Positions 27,161-37,700 of a DNA stretch of 64,000 nt are shown here, in pieces (positions within the stretch are counted from its first letter, which is position 1; every line of letters begins with the position of its first letter). A model generated the notes under the pieces. It was not told the origin of the DNA and searched no databases. It was given only the letters and a program-made list of their open reading frames with translations. Both the position numbers and the translations under genes were made by a program. Origin of the DNA: JAPLDB01 sp038206355 (GTDB lineage Bacteria > Bacteroidota > Bacteroidia > AKYH767-A > 2013-40CM-41-45); the NCBI GenBank assembly GCA_038206355.1, contig JBBRAY010000002.1, positions 116,383 to 180,382 on the forward strand, read 5' to 3'.

Positions 27161-28810
27161 ATGTCAAAAAAACTAGCCTCACTCCTGCTTTGGGTTTTAT
27201 TCATCAATCATTCAAATGCTCAGCCACCGAACTGGGCCTGGGCAAAAAGTGCATGTTCACTTTCCGCAGCAACAAGCATTACTTCGATTACAACTGATCC
27301 GTCAGGTAATATTTTTATCGGAGGAAATTTCCGTGACTCTGCTTTGTTTGGAAGCACCGCTTATCATCCCGTTGGAACGGCGAATCTTTTTCTTGCCAAG
27401 TATAATACTGCCGGAGATTTTCTTTGGATGCAACAGGCAAAGGGCGCGAATGCTCCGCCATACGATCTCATCACAGCGATCTGTACCGATACATCAGGCA
27501 ACTGTTACATCACAGGATATTTTAACGGACTTAAAATTTTCGGTCACGATACGGTTGTATCGATGGGTTCAAATCCTGACGTGTTCATTGCGAAATACAA
27601 CCCTTCCGGAATACTGATGTGGCTGAAACAAGGAACAGGTCCGGGTTCCGACTATGCCAATGGTATCGGACTGGACATTGATGGCAATTGTTATGTTGCC
27701 GGATCTTTTGAACAGGGAATTACATTTGGAAGTACTGTACTCTCTGCAAATAACTCCAGCAACGATATTTTCATTTTAAAAATTGACCCATCCGGAAATA
27801 TAATCTCTGCACATGGCACAGGCGGCAGTGCATTGGATCTGATGAATTCACTCGCTGTTGACAAAGACGGAAACTGTTTTGTGACGGGAACATTCAACAG
27901 TCAGAATATAATATTCGGTTCTGATACATTATATTCAACGAATACAAACGTTGATGCTTTTATTGCAAAGTTTGACTCATCAGGAAATGCATTGTGGGGT
28001 CGCGCAGGATCCGGCCCGGGAAATCAGGAACCATCAGGAATCGCCGCTGATGAATTTGGAAATTGCTATGCCACAGGAATTTTTAAAGGGGATACAATGT
28101 TTCTTGATACCACTACCCTCGTAACTTATGGCTACTTTGATTTCTTCACTGCTGTGTATGACGGATCCGGATTGTTGACGTGGGCCGGCCATCAGGGCAG
28201 TGCAACATTTGGAACTGAAAATTCTACTGCCATTACCACCGATACTTCAGGAAATTTTTACACAACAGGACAAGTACGCAACCCTTCAACATTCGATCCC
28301 ATTGTGTTGAGCAGCGCAGGGGCGCTGGATATTTTTATTGCAAAGTTCAATGCTTCAGGAAGTGCAGAATGGGTTCAGCAATCCGGTTCTTCATCCAGTA
28401 CGCTTACATCAACTGCCATGCACAGGGATGCGGATGGAAATATTTTTATCACCGGAGTGTTTGAGCAAAGCACAACAATCGGTACAGATAGCTTATTAGT
28501 AGTGCCGGGATATATTTCAGGTTACTATATTGCTAAACTTGGAAATGGAATCAATACAGGAATTCAAAATACCGGTGTTTCAAGTTCTCCGGTAACTATT
28601 TATCCAAATCCGGTTACAGATAAACTTCATATTACAAACGCATTTAATCATTCTTCCGTTTCAGTTTATGATTTAACGGGAAGTCGAATTTATCAAACTG
28701 AAGAGCCGGGAACAGAATATATTGACGTAAAATATTTTCCTTCCGGAATTTATTTTCTGCAGATAGCCACCGGCAGCTCGATTCAGTGGAAGAAATTTAT
28801 AAAATTATAA
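27161..28810 (+). CDS. T9SS cargo protein with SBBP beta-propeller repeats (paralogue of the 22869 gene)
   Basis: 549 residues. A signal peptide (LLWVLFINHSNAQ) is followed by at least seven repeats of about 55-60 residues, each with D.SGN.Y.TG.F and FIAKYN.SG...W blocks, as in SBBP propellers. The end is a T9SS sorting domain: IYPNPVTDKLHIT, VSVYDLTGSRIYQTE, FPSGIYFLQIAT, WKKFIKL. The Asp-Gly-Asn loops could bind Ca2+ (inference). It is followed after 30 bases by a membrane metallopeptidase gene on the same strand. Confidence 0.82.
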   Translation: MSKKLASLLLWVLFINHSNAQPPNWAWAKSACSLSAATSITSITTDPSGNIFIGGNFRDSALFGSTAYHPVGTANLFLAKYNTAGDFLWMQQAKGANAPPYDLITAICTDTSGNCYITGYFNGLKIFGHDTVVSMGSNPDVFIAKYNPSGILMWLKQGTGPGSDYANGIGLDIDGNCYVAGSFEQGITFGSTVLSANNSSNDIFILKIDPSGNIISAHGTGGSALDLMNSLAVDKDGNCFVTGTFNSQNIIFGSDTLYSTNTNVDAFIAKFDSSGNALWGRAGSGPGNQEPSGIAADEFGNCYATGIFKGDTMFLDTTTLVTYGYFDFFTAVYDGSGLLTWAGHQGSATFGTENSTAITTDTSGNFYTTGQVRNPSTFDPIVLSSAGALDIFIAKFNASGSAEWVQQSGSSSSTLTSTAMHRDADGNIFITGVFEQSTTIGTDSLLVVPGYISGYYIAKLGNGINTGIQNTGVSSSPVTIYPNPVTDKLHITNAFNHSSVSVYDLTGSRIYQTEEPGTEYIDVKYFPSGIYFLQIATGSSIQWKKFIKL

Positions 28811-28840
28811 TCTGGCTGACATTCCCTTAAAATTTTTCTC

Positions 28841-29875
28841 TTGAAAAAAATACCGGCATTCATCGCAAGGCTGATTGAAATCCTTGCAATCGTTTGTCTG
28901 CTTTTCGCTACGTACAATTTCAGCCTTGTTGCATACGGAATAACGCAACTAAAAGGTCAGCTTTCTATTGTATGGAATGCAAAACCTATAGCTGATGTAA
29001 TTTCAAACCCAGACTTTCCGGATTCATTAAAACAGAAACTAAAACTGATTGAAGAAGTGAAACAATTTGCAATTGATTCGCTTGGTATGAAATCAACAAA
29101 CAATTATTCCACGCTTTATGATCAGCATGGAAAACCCTTGTTGATGAATCTGACGGCAGCAGAAAAGTATCAGTTGAAATCTTATACCTGGGATTTTCCC
29201 TTACTCGGAACAGTTTCGTACAAAGGGTTTTTCAATTTTGAAAAAGGTAAACGCGAAGCAGAGGCATTGAAAAATAAAAATTATGATGTGGAATATTCAC
29301 CTGTCAGCGCCTGGAGTACGCTTGGCTGGTTTCGGGACCCTGTATTTTCAGGTATGCTCAGACGGAATGAAGGTCAACTGGCTGAACTTATTATCCATGA
29401 AATGACGCATGGAACAATTTATCTCAAAAGTTCTGTTGATTTCAATGAAAACCTTGCCAGCGCAGTTGGAGAAACAGGAGCAGAAAAATTTCTGGCGTAT
29501 AAATACGGGAGCACTTCTTCTCAACTAGAAACATACAAAAATGAACAAGAGGATTACAACCTCTTTGCAAGGCACATGCTTTCCGGAACAAAACTACTTG
29601 ATTCACTTTTCACTTTGATAAAAAGCAAACCGGATACTGAAAAAGAAACATTAAAAAATAAAATGATTGCTGTCATTGTAGCATCGCTTGATACCGTTCC
29701 ATTTTACAACGTCAAATACAAAACACGATTTTCAAAAGACGACATGCCCAACAATGCATACTTTCTTTCATTTGTGAGGTATGATTCACAGAAGGATGAG
29801 ATGAAAAGAGAATTAAATAATAAATTTGGAGCGGAAATAAAAGTCTACCTCGATTATATTAAATACAACCACTAA
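28841..29875 (+). CDS. Membrane-anchored predicted aminopeptidase (COG4324/PF10023)
   Basis: 344 residues. The start is TTG at 28841 (TTGAAAAAAATACCG); no ATG is available before the N-terminal membrane helix IEILAIVCLLFATYNFSLVAYG. A zinc-protease motif HEMTH lies near 186, followed by NENLASAVGETGAEKFL, in which E and N/E positions complete the gluzincin site. The segment YSPVSAWSTLGWFRDPVFS is typical of the family. The signal anchor places it outside the inner membrane. It is downstream of a T9SS cargo gene; cotranscription is possible, since only 30 bases separate them. Confidence 0.82.
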   Translation: MKKIPAFIARLIEILAIVCLLFATYNFSLVAYGITQLKGQLSIVWNAKPIADVISNPDFPDSLKQKLKLIEEVKQFAIDSLGMKSTNNYSTLYDQHGKPLLMNLTAAEKYQLKSYTWDFPLLGTVSYKGFFNFEKGKREAEALKNKNYDVEYSPVSAWSTLGWFRDPVFSGMLRRNEGQLAELIIHEMTHGTIYLKSSVDFNENLASAVGETGAEKFLAYKYGSTSSQLETYKNEQEDYNLFARHMLSGTKLLDSLFTLIKSKPDTEKETLKNKMIAVIVASLDTVPFYNVKYKTRFSKDDMPNNAYFLSFVRYDSQKDEMKRELNNKFGAEIKVYLDYIKYNH

Positions 29876-30048
29876 GCCGATACCTGCCTGACCGCGACAT
29901 TCAGACGAGTCGAAAGAAAATGGTGCAACACGGTCAATTAGATGACGAAATCAAATCAGTTGCAGCCAAAAACATTCCTTGCAAATACGGTCTGGCTATT
30001 TTCTTTTAGGATGGAGAAAAATATTCTAGCTTTTTCAGAACAGCCTTG

Positions 30049-30098
30049 TCCCGATAGCTGTCGGGATCAATGGTTCTTTTGTGTCAAGACAAAAGAAC
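30049..30098. repeat. Two adjacent hairpins (TCCCGA...TCGGGA and GTTCTTTTGT...ACAAAAGAAC)
   Basis: The first hairpin spans 30049-30066 with a 6-base loop. The second has arms at 30073-30082 and 30089-30098 with a 6-base loop. Neither is followed by a T-tract. Both look like dispersed intergenic palindromes rather than terminators. The stretch 29876-30048 holds nothing recognisable. Confidence 0.55.
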
Positions 30099-30106
30099 AC
30101 GTTAAG

Positions 30107-30289
30107 AATCACTACTGTCCGACTAAAAATAATTTTGCTTTGAAAGATTCATCGCTACGCGCTGAATGACAATGTTATCAGGTATTTGCAAGGAGGGTGT
30201 TGGGCCCTCCTTGATATTTACTCTCCAAAAGTCCTGTCATTCAGAGTGCAGCGAGGAATCTCATTAAATTTAGTCGGACAGTAATGATT
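30107..30289. mobile_element. MITE-like palindromic element, 183 bases, no coding capacity
   Basis: Terminal arms at 30107-30127 and 30269-30289 are inverted repeats with one mismatch in 21 bases (core ACTGTCCGACTAAA). A second internal pair (GATTC.TCGCT.C.C.CTGAA then TGACA, against its complement near 30233-30261) continues the palindrome. The centre is a hairpin with arms CAAGGAGGG (30189-30197) and CCCTCCTTG (30205-30213). There is no open frame. A half copy lies at 25038-25116. This is the architecture of a miniature element mobilised in trans or of a REP-type sequence; no obvious target-site duplication was identified. Confidence 0.6.
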
Positions 30290-30322
30290 AAGAATATCTA
30301 AATACAAATCCTAAATTCACCC

Positions 30323-30838
30323 ATGAATTTGCGCGAGGAAATCCTGAAAGAACATTCTAAAAAGCAAACAAACAAAATCATCAAATGGATTGGCAGTAAC
30401 CTGAAAAAATTTGATGCACTCATTGAACTTTTTCTGAAAGGAGAATACCGCGTAACCCAACGGGCAGGATGGCCACTCAGCAACATTGCCATTTCTTATC
30501 CTCATCTCATCTCAAAGCATCTTAAAAAACTATTATTGAATCTGAAGAAGCCTGATTTGCACAATGCCGTTATCAGGAATACGCTTCGGCTACTTCAGTT
30601 TGTGAAAATCCCGAAACACCTGCATGGAATGACTGTTTCCATTTGCTTTCATATGCTCACCGATAAAAAACAACCCGTTGCCATTCACGTGTTTTCAATG
30701 TCAGTTCTCGGCAACCTTTGCATGGATCATCCCGATCTGAAACCGGAGTTAAAACTTTGTATTGAAGAACAATTGCCCTATGGATCGGCAGGATTCAAAT
30801 CGCGGGCGGGAAAAGTATTGAAACAAATAGCGAAATGA
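30323..30838 (+). CDS. Hypothetical HEAT-repeat-like helical protein
   Basis: 171 residues, almost entirely helical and basic, without a signal peptide. The segment FDALIELFLKGEYRVTQRAGWPLSNIAISYPHLI resembles a HEAT-like repeat in small Bacteroidota proteins that are sometimes labelled adenylosuccinate-lyase-like, apparently by neighbourhood. That label is not supported by any catalytic motif here. The start at 30323 is an ATG shortly after the palindromic element. Role unknown, perhaps protein-protein interaction. Confidence 0.6.
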   Translation: MNLREEILKEHSKKQTNKIIKWIGSNLKKFDALIELFLKGEYRVTQRAGWPLSNIAISYPHLISKHLKKLLLNLKKPDLHNAVIRNTLRLLQFVKIPKHLHGMTVSICFHMLTDKKQPVAIHVFSMSVLGNLCMDHPDLKPELKLCIEEQLPYGSAGFKSRAGKVLKQIAK

Positions 30839-30871
30839 AATTACCGGGGAAACATCATCGGCTAACACAAA

Positions 30872-33826
30872 TTATTTTTTCACAAACCGACCATATAAAA
30901 AATCCCCACTCAAATGATTCGTGATTTTAATAAAATAAGTTCCTGATGGCAGGAAGGAAATGTCAACTACGTCGTCATCACTGTTTATTATCCGGATTGC
31001 AGGCTTCAGTACTATTTCTTTACCGATCAAATCAAACATTTGCACATCATATATCTCTTCCTTTCTCAAAAACTGAAAATATATTTTATCAGTGGCAGGA
31101 TTTGGGAAAACGATCACGGAATTATCTTTGTCGGAGCGGATTGAAATGGTCCGTGACAAAGTGCTCCTGCCATCAACATCAAATTGCCTGACGTAGTAGT
31201 AGTCCACCCCACTCAGTATTCCGTCATCTTTGAAATAATAGTTGCGTTGCATATTTGAATTTCCTGCTGCGTCAACTTTTCCGATGGATGAAAAATATTG
31301 TGCGTCCGAACTTTTCATGACTTCAAAATAACTGCTATTCGTTTCCGTAGCAGTCGTCCATTCTAAATCATTTGCGCGCTCCGGAGCATTATACCGTCCT
31401 GTGAAATTCAGAAATTCAACAGGCAACGGAGTCGCGGTAATAATTTCAAGGTCGGATTCCCACAAACCCCTTCCATTGGTGGCAGCGCGTATTTTATTGA
31501 TTCCATAAGCAATCTCCAACTCCTGCACTTCTACATTCGGCAGGCCATTAAAAAATGGTTGCCATGCCGGCAATGAATCACTGAAAAAATATACGCCTAC
31601 ATCGGTTCCCACATACAATCCATTGTTCGTGTTATTCTGATAAACAATACAATTGACAGGAAGGTTGGGCAAGCCGTTGGAATAATTTGTCCATGTAGAA
31701 CCTGTATCAGAAGAACCCCATACTTTATTTGCTGCATTGTAACCTGAAAAAGTGACCCAGACTTTTTCCGGCTGTGTATTGCTCACTGCAATTGCCGTAA
31801 TCTGAGAAGCAGGAACCGGTAAACCGGCAGAACGTTCAACAAAATTATTCCCATCGGTGGTGACAAAAAAATGATTGGACTTTGCCGCATAAATAAAATC
31901 CGGATTTGACGGTGCGTATGCAAGTGCTGTCATGTTTCCTCCTGTGCCGGGAATATTTCCCACCTGCGTAAAACTTGTTCCCGCATTAATGGTTCTGTAA
32001 ACCTGTGCCTTCCCCACAAGTAAAATGGTGTCAAACACAGGATGCATCACCACCGGCGTTAACCAGTTGCCATTGGCATTCACACCTGCTCCGCCAAAAG
32101 TGCACACGACATTAAATAATGGAAAAGTATTTATTGTTTTTATAATCCTTCCATTGTAAGATTCCAGATACATGATGGTGTCGTTATCGTATTCAAAAAT
32201 ACTTTCCATTCCATCACCGGTATTCGGTGTAATGATATCCCAGGTGTTATTAATAAGGCGGTGTGTAGCCATATCCTGATGCCCCGTTATGATGGTGTAC
32301 GGATTTATTTTCGACGTTCCCAACTTATACATCTGCGCAATCTGCAAACCTTCATTCAATGGAATCCATGTGGTCCCGTTATCGTTGGTTTTCCATACAC
32401 CACCATCATTGCATGCAAAAAAAACGGTGTCTGTACCGGGGAGGTATTCCAGGTCATGAATATCAGGATGAATAAAAGGAGCACCTGCACCGGTCATGCT
32501 GGTCATCTTCGTCCACGTTACTCCGCCATTATAACTTCTCCATGATTCTGTTCCTCCTACCATCAATGTATCTTTATTATAAACCGATACTGCAAGAGCA
32601 AGATTATAATGCGCCTGTGATGCCGGAATACCTGCAAGAATATTCGGTGCATTTGCCTGAAGCGTAAAATTATCTCCGCCATCCAATGAGCGATAAAATC
32701 CATAAAAATCTTTTGTAGCAGCTTTCACCGCAATGAGGTAAACACAATTGGTATCAGCAGGTGTCACAGCAATTTCCAAGCGGGCCACATTTGCACTCAG
32801 TGGCAGGCCGGCTGCAGCAGTGCTGAAAGTAGCACCACCATTCACCGATTTATAAAATGTTCCTGTGTTCTGAATACCTGAAGTCGCATAAACAATGGTT
32901 GGATTTCCGGGTTTGAATTCAACGTCGGTAAACGGACCACCCACCATCGTCGACCAGGTAGTGCCCGCATTTGTCGTTCTGAAAAGTCCTGCAGATGTAG
33001 CAGCAAAAACAATATTCGGGTTAACAGGATTGATCAGCAATTTATAAATGCACCTTCCCCAGCTCGGTTGCCAGTTCATTGTATTGCTTGCCAGTGGCCA
33101 CGTAATACCGCCGTCAGTTGATTTCAGAATACCGATACTGCTCTGCCACAACTGAGAACCATTTCCGTTTCCGTCGCCTGTTGCCAGATACATGATCATC
33201 GGATTTTGCGGATTGATGGCAAGGTCGGTGCAACCTATAATAGGCAACTGATCTGTATTTGTTGTCCAGTTTTGTCCGCCATCAGTTGTTTTCCACAGGC
33301 CTCCCGATGGCGCAAAGGTCCACATGGTGTTGCTGTTGGAAGGATCAAAGCGAAGAAAACTAACACGTGCCGCACCTCCGAAATAACTTTTCCAATGCGT
33401 ACCTGTCGGACCAAGCGGAACCCAGTTGCCACCAAGTGTGTGTGCTTCGGGATCTGTATTTCTGTAGTCTGCTTTGTTGAGGTATTTTTCAAATTCCTTT
33501 TGTCTTGTTGAAGGCAGCGTTATATCTCCGGTTGGAAACACGCGCGGTTCCATGTATGCCTCCCAGCGCTTGTACTGCATATAGCCCTCAAACTTTCCTT
33601 CATTCTCCCAAATACCGTTATCGCTCTCTTCATCCTTTTCAATTTTATGTTTCCTGTCAAACTTTTTTTCATACGCCTGAAATGCTCTTTGAATATCATA
33701 AAAATTATAATTCCCCAGACTATCCGGCTTACCTTTCAGAAAGGGAGATTCCATCCAGCGCTGGGCCACGACGTTTTGATAAACTGTTGATACGAAAAAA
33801 AGGAGGAGTAGGAGTCTTGATTTCAT
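30872..33826 (-). CDS. Large T9SS cargo protein with BNR/sortilin-type beta-propellers
   Basis: 984 residues. The frame is open to 33883, but the ATG at 33826 gives the signal peptide (MKSRLLLLLFFVSTVYQNVVAQ) and is preferred. Repeated KSTDGGITW, RTTNAGTTWS, KSVNGGATF and SSDTGSTWTNYSNGLP motifs are Asp-box (BNR) turns of sortilin/Vps10-like or glycosyl-hydrolase-type propellers, probably two of them. A fibronectin-like segment (about 860-900, PVEFLNFTGRYNAPERANDLEWTTATETNSSYFE, in two parts) precedes the T9SS domain (VFPNPATDKIYF, VQMFDLIGKEIV, LPSGTYFIKI). Sialidase-type catalytic residues were not identified. It is probably a surface or secreted binding protein. Confidence 0.82.
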   Translation of the reverse strand: MKSRLLLLLFFVSTVYQNVVAQRWMESPFLKGKPDSLGNYNFYDIQRAFQAYEKKFDRKHKIEKDEESDNGIWENEGKFEGYMQYKRWEAYMEPRVFPTGDITLPSTRQKEFEKYLNKADYRNTDPEAHTLGGNWVPLGPTGTHWKSYFGGAARVSFLRFDPSNSNTMWTFAPSGGLWKTTDGGQNWTTNTDQLPIIGCTDLAINPQNPMIMYLATGDGNGNGSQLWQSSIGILKSTDGGITWPLASNTMNWQPSWGRCIYKLLINPVNPNIVFAATSAGLFRTTNAGTTWSTMVGGPFTDVEFKPGNPTIVYATSGIQNTGTFYKSVNGGATFSTAAAGLPLSANVARLEIAVTPADTNCVYLIAVKAATKDFYGFYRSLDGGDNFTLQANAPNILAGIPASQAHYNLALAVSVYNKDTLMVGGTESWRSYNGGVTWTKMTSMTGAGAPFIHPDIHDLEYLPGTDTVFFACNDGGVWKTNDNGTTWIPLNEGLQIAQMYKLGTSKINPYTIITGHQDMATHRLINNTWDIITPNTGDGMESIFEYDNDTIMYLESYNGRIIKTINTFPLFNVVCTFGGAGVNANGNWLTPVVMHPVFDTILLVGKAQVYRTINAGTSFTQVGNIPGTGGNMTALAYAPSNPDFIYAAKSNHFFVTTDGNNFVERSAGLPVPASQITAIAVSNTQPEKVWVTFSGYNAANKVWGSSDTGSTWTNYSNGLPNLPVNCIVYQNNTNNGLYVGTDVGVYFFSDSLPAWQPFFNGLPNVEVQELEIAYGINKIRAATNGRGLWESDLEIITATPLPVEFLNFTGRYNAPERANDLEWTTATETNSSYFEVMKSSDAQYFSSIGKVDAAGNSNMQRNYYFKDDGILSGVDYYYVRQFDVDGRSTLSRTISIRSDKDNSVIVFPNPATDKIYFQFLRKEEIYDVQMFDLIGKEIVLKPAIRIINSDDDVVDISFLPSGTYFIKITNHLSGDFLYGRFVKK

Positions 33827-34012
33827 ATTATTTCTTGTTAAGTCTAAGTATTGAAGCGATAGTGAAAACTGCGGGAGTGACAATAAATCCTGAATGCAAA
33901 CACCCTCAGCATCTTATTTTACATGATGTAAATTTCGCATTAAGAATTACCTAAAAAACAAGCAATTGACGAATGGCAGGAATTCCTTTACAGGCGGTAA
34001 AATATCTCTGAT

Positions 34013-34762
34013 CTATAGCCTGGAAAAGTGCTTTAAAAATGCCTCCTTCTTCCTTTTGGAGATATCAATCAGATCACCATTACTCATTACGGCCTGTCCG
34101 CCATCACCCCGGATATATTTTTTTACTTCGCCAAGATTTATCATTGCTGAATGATGAACCCGTAAAAAATGATGCTCCGGCAAAAGGTCTTCATATTCAC
34201 CAAGATTCTTAGAAGTCATGATTTGAGCGCCCGACTTCAGAAAGAATAAAGTGTATTGCCTGTCAGATCTCAGGTATAAAATTTCTTCCACTTTTACGAT
34301 TGTCATTCCTCCTGTGGATGGCAAAGCAATCTGCACCTGCGCACTGCTCTTACTGTGCATATTCATCATAAACGCTTCCATCTTTTTATTGAGCTGATCT
34401 CTCTGATGACTACGTTCAACTTTGTCTACCGCGGTTTTCAGTTCCTCAACGTCAATCGGCTTCAGCAAATAATCAATTGCACAGAATTTTATTGCCTTCA
34501 ACGCATAATTTTCAAAAGCTGTTGTAAACACAATTTCAAACCTGATCTCACTGAACTTTTCGAGCAGATCAAAACCGGTTTCCTGCTGCATTTCAATGTC
34601 GAGGAAAATCACATCGGGAAGATTTTTATTTATCAAACTAAATCCTTCCTCTGCAGAATTTGCAATGCCAGCCAACTCAACATTTTTACAATACTCCTTC
34701 AATAAATTAGAAAGCAGTTTAGCACTCCGCTTTTCGTCTTCAATAATTATTGCTTTAATCAT
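34013..34762 (-). CDS. LytTR response regulator, partner of the adjacent sensor kinase
   Basis: 249 residues. The receiver domain has the acidic pair in IIEDEK (E8/D9), the phospho-acceptor in VIFLDIEM (D55), T in FTTAFENY and K in YLLKPI. After a linker comes a LytTR DNA-binding domain (about 145-245: VKVEEILYLRSDRQYTLFF, HHFLRVHHSAMINLGEVKKYIRG). The ATG overlaps the kinase stop by 4 bases (ATGA), so the two are translationally coupled. Receiver phosphorylation would control LytTR binding. Target sites cannot be assigned from the window. It is similar in every segment to the orphan regulator at 60617. Confidence 0.93.
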   Translation of the reverse strand: MIKAIIIEDEKRSAKLLSNLLKEYCKNVELAGIANSAEEGFSLINKNLPDVIFLDIEMQQETGFDLLEKFSEIRFEIVFTTAFENYALKAIKFCAIDYLLKPIDVEELKTAVDKVERSHQRDQLNKKMEAFMMNMHSKSSAQVQIALPSTGGMTIVKVEEILYLRSDRQYTLFFLKSGAQIMTSKNLGEYEDLLPEHHFLRVHHSAMINLGEVKKYIRGDGGQAVMSNGDLIDISKRKKEAFLKHFSRL

Positions 34763-37700
34763 GCGTATTCATCTGTTGCTATTTCAATCTCTACCCTGGT
34801 ACCGGAAGAAACACCTTTTTCATCATTCAAATCAATTACTTTAATAAATACCCTTTTACCTGAAATGCGCTCCAGCATTTGCATTCGTTCAGTCGTCAAC
34901 TTCATTCCCAATGATTCATTGCGTAACAATTTTTTATTTTTAATCGCTGTTGCTGCGGTTCTTCCAATACCGTTATCTTCAATAATACACATTAACCCGG
35001 AATTATTTTTTTGAATGCTGACTTCTAATTTTCCCCGGTCAGGCTTATTCAACAGTCCGTGAATGATTGCATTTTCAACGAATGGCTGCAAAAGCATAGT
35101 TGGAATTTCAGTAATGTCTTTTACAATACCGTTGTCAACTAAAATTTCGTATTCAAATTTATTTGAAAAACGAAGCGCTTCAAGTTCCAGATAAAAACCC
35201 AGCATGGCCTCCTCGTCGGCAATGGTAATCATGTTTTTCCCTGCACCCTGAAGTACAAGCCTGATCAGCTTTGAAAATTTGGAAAGGTACTTCAGTGCAT
35301 TTTCCTTTTCAGACTCAGAAATAAAATGCTGAATGGAATTTAATGAGTTGAAAATAAAATGGGGATTCATCTGTGCACGCAAGGCAGTAAGCCGGGCCTC
35401 TGCGATCTGCTTTGTAATTTCACGCTTTAACTCTTCTTCTCTCTTTACCTTTCGAATTCTCCGGAAATAGATAAAGTATGCGATTCCACCCAACAGAGAA
35501 ATGATTAATAGCCTGAACCAGTTTGTATTCCAGTAAGGTGGCTGAATGTTGATGGCAACCTTTGCACCTTCCTTATTCCAGAGGCCGTCATTGTTTGATG
35601 CAATGATATGAAGAATGTAATTTCCGGGAGGTACGTTGGTGTAAGTAGCCGTATGATTGCTGCCACAGTAAATCATCTCTTTGTCAAAACCTTCGAGCTG
35701 ATATGCAAACTGATTTTTCTCCGGATGGTCAAAACTCAATGCAGCCATTTCAAAAGAAAAAAAATTCATGTCGTGGCCCAGTTCTATATCCTTACCACTA
35801 TTCAGGTTATGCAACGAAATCGTTCTATCAAAAACTTTGAATGAAGACAACTGAACAACAGGAGGGGTTTTATTAAATATGATCCGGGCGGGGTTGAATA
35901 AATTAAATCCGTTGTTCCCGCCGAAAAACAATTCCCCGGATTTCAGTCTCTTCGCTGCCTTATAGTTAAAAATATTGCTTTGTAATCCGTCAGCATGAGA
36001 AAAATTTATTACACCTGTAATTTCATTTTCACTGTTCAGGATCACCTGAATCAAACCCATACCTGTACCTGCCCATAACGATCTATCATCAGCAACAGCA
36101 ATCGTTTTAATATCCGTATTTAAAGACTGCTCTCCGCTTTTAAATTTATTGAGCACTGACTTTTTACAATCCCACCAATACAATCCATCGTCAGCCGCAA
36201 TGATGATATTACCCATTTTATCCTCTGCAAACTGATGAACCGTGCTGCCATCAAATCCATCCGGCTTACGGTACCAATGAATAATATTCAATGCGGAATC
36301 CAACTGATAAAATCCGGATCGACCTGTTGAGACCCACTTCATTTTTCTGCTGTCCTCAAAATAGACCGGGTAAAAAGCCCGCAGCAGTTTACCAATCTTA
36401 TCATTGTTATACTGACAGGAAAACTCCTCTGTGACCGGATTAAACATTGCAATACCACCACTCGTACCAAGCCATATTTCGTTTTTACTATTTACCACTA
36501 CGTCAAATACGCCGGGACCGGGCAATGAATTCGGATCTTTCTCATTGTTGAAATAGTGTTTCCACTTTCCGGTTGATGGAATAAATAAATTAAGACCATT
36601 CTCTGTACCCATCCATAAGTTTCCTGAAGCATCAGTTGCAACCGCATAAACTACATTGTGAGAAAGAGAATTGTTGTTTTTATCATCATGATAGAAACAC
36701 TTAAATTCATTTTCCTTCCTGCTAAATAACATCAATCCCTTATTGCTTCCGATCCACAAATCACCGTCGCTTGTTTCACAGACAGAAGAAATATCATTTT
36801 CACAAAGTGAATTCGGCTTCCCGGGTTGAAGTGTGTATGAATAAAATTTATCCGGACGCTTGCTGATGCAATCCACTCCTCTGCCTGCAGTTCCTACCCA
36901 CATCATTCCCGATTGATCTTCGAAAAGGGTTGTTGTCTGATTGTCAGAAAGAGACTTAGAATCAAATATATCATGCCTGTAACTGACGACTGAACTGTCT
37001 TTTGTATCTACTATTCTGACTCCCTCATAGGTCGTTGCAAACCACATTCTTCCATCTTCTGCTTTAGCAATCTTTAGTATGTTTTTAGAACCTACGCCAA
37101 AAATATTTTGAATAGCCGGAGGGAATGTAAATTCCTTTTTAGCTGTATCGAAAAAACAAATTCCGGAATTCATGATCGAGAGCCACAATCTTCCTTCAGG
37201 ATCAAATAACAAAGCGGAAATATGATTTCCGGTGCGCGCTGATGCTATTGTATCGGTTAAAAAAGTATTAAACTGATGATCAATAATTGAAAATTGATGC
37301 AGGCCGTCAATAGTTGTCATCCAGATATTTCCCTTGAGATCAGGAACCATGTCGATGATTCTGTTTCTGCGATACACTTCAAGCGTACTGCCTGTGGTAT
37401 CGTGAAGGAAAGGAGTAAATTTTTTCGTTGCCTCATCAAATAGAAACAATCCCTGTCTGGTGCCAATCCACATCAATCCATTTTCATCCTGTGTTATTGC
37501 TGTAATATCATTATTGGTTAAGCCATTGGAATTATATTTCCCGTGCCGGTAACAAATAAATTTCTCCTCCGACGGATTACAAACCATTAGTCCGTCGCCA
37601 CCAAACCACAAGCGACTACTCTTGTCTTTGAATGCGCACGTAATTGCGTTCGAACAAACCGAAAAACTGTCTTCAGAATGTCTGAATATTTTTGACGAGT

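Noticed and set aside
30323..30838. Adenylosuccinate lyase label for the HEAT-like protein
   Set aside because: None of the fumarase/aspartase-superfamily signature (GSSAMPxKxN) is present, and the protein is far too short.
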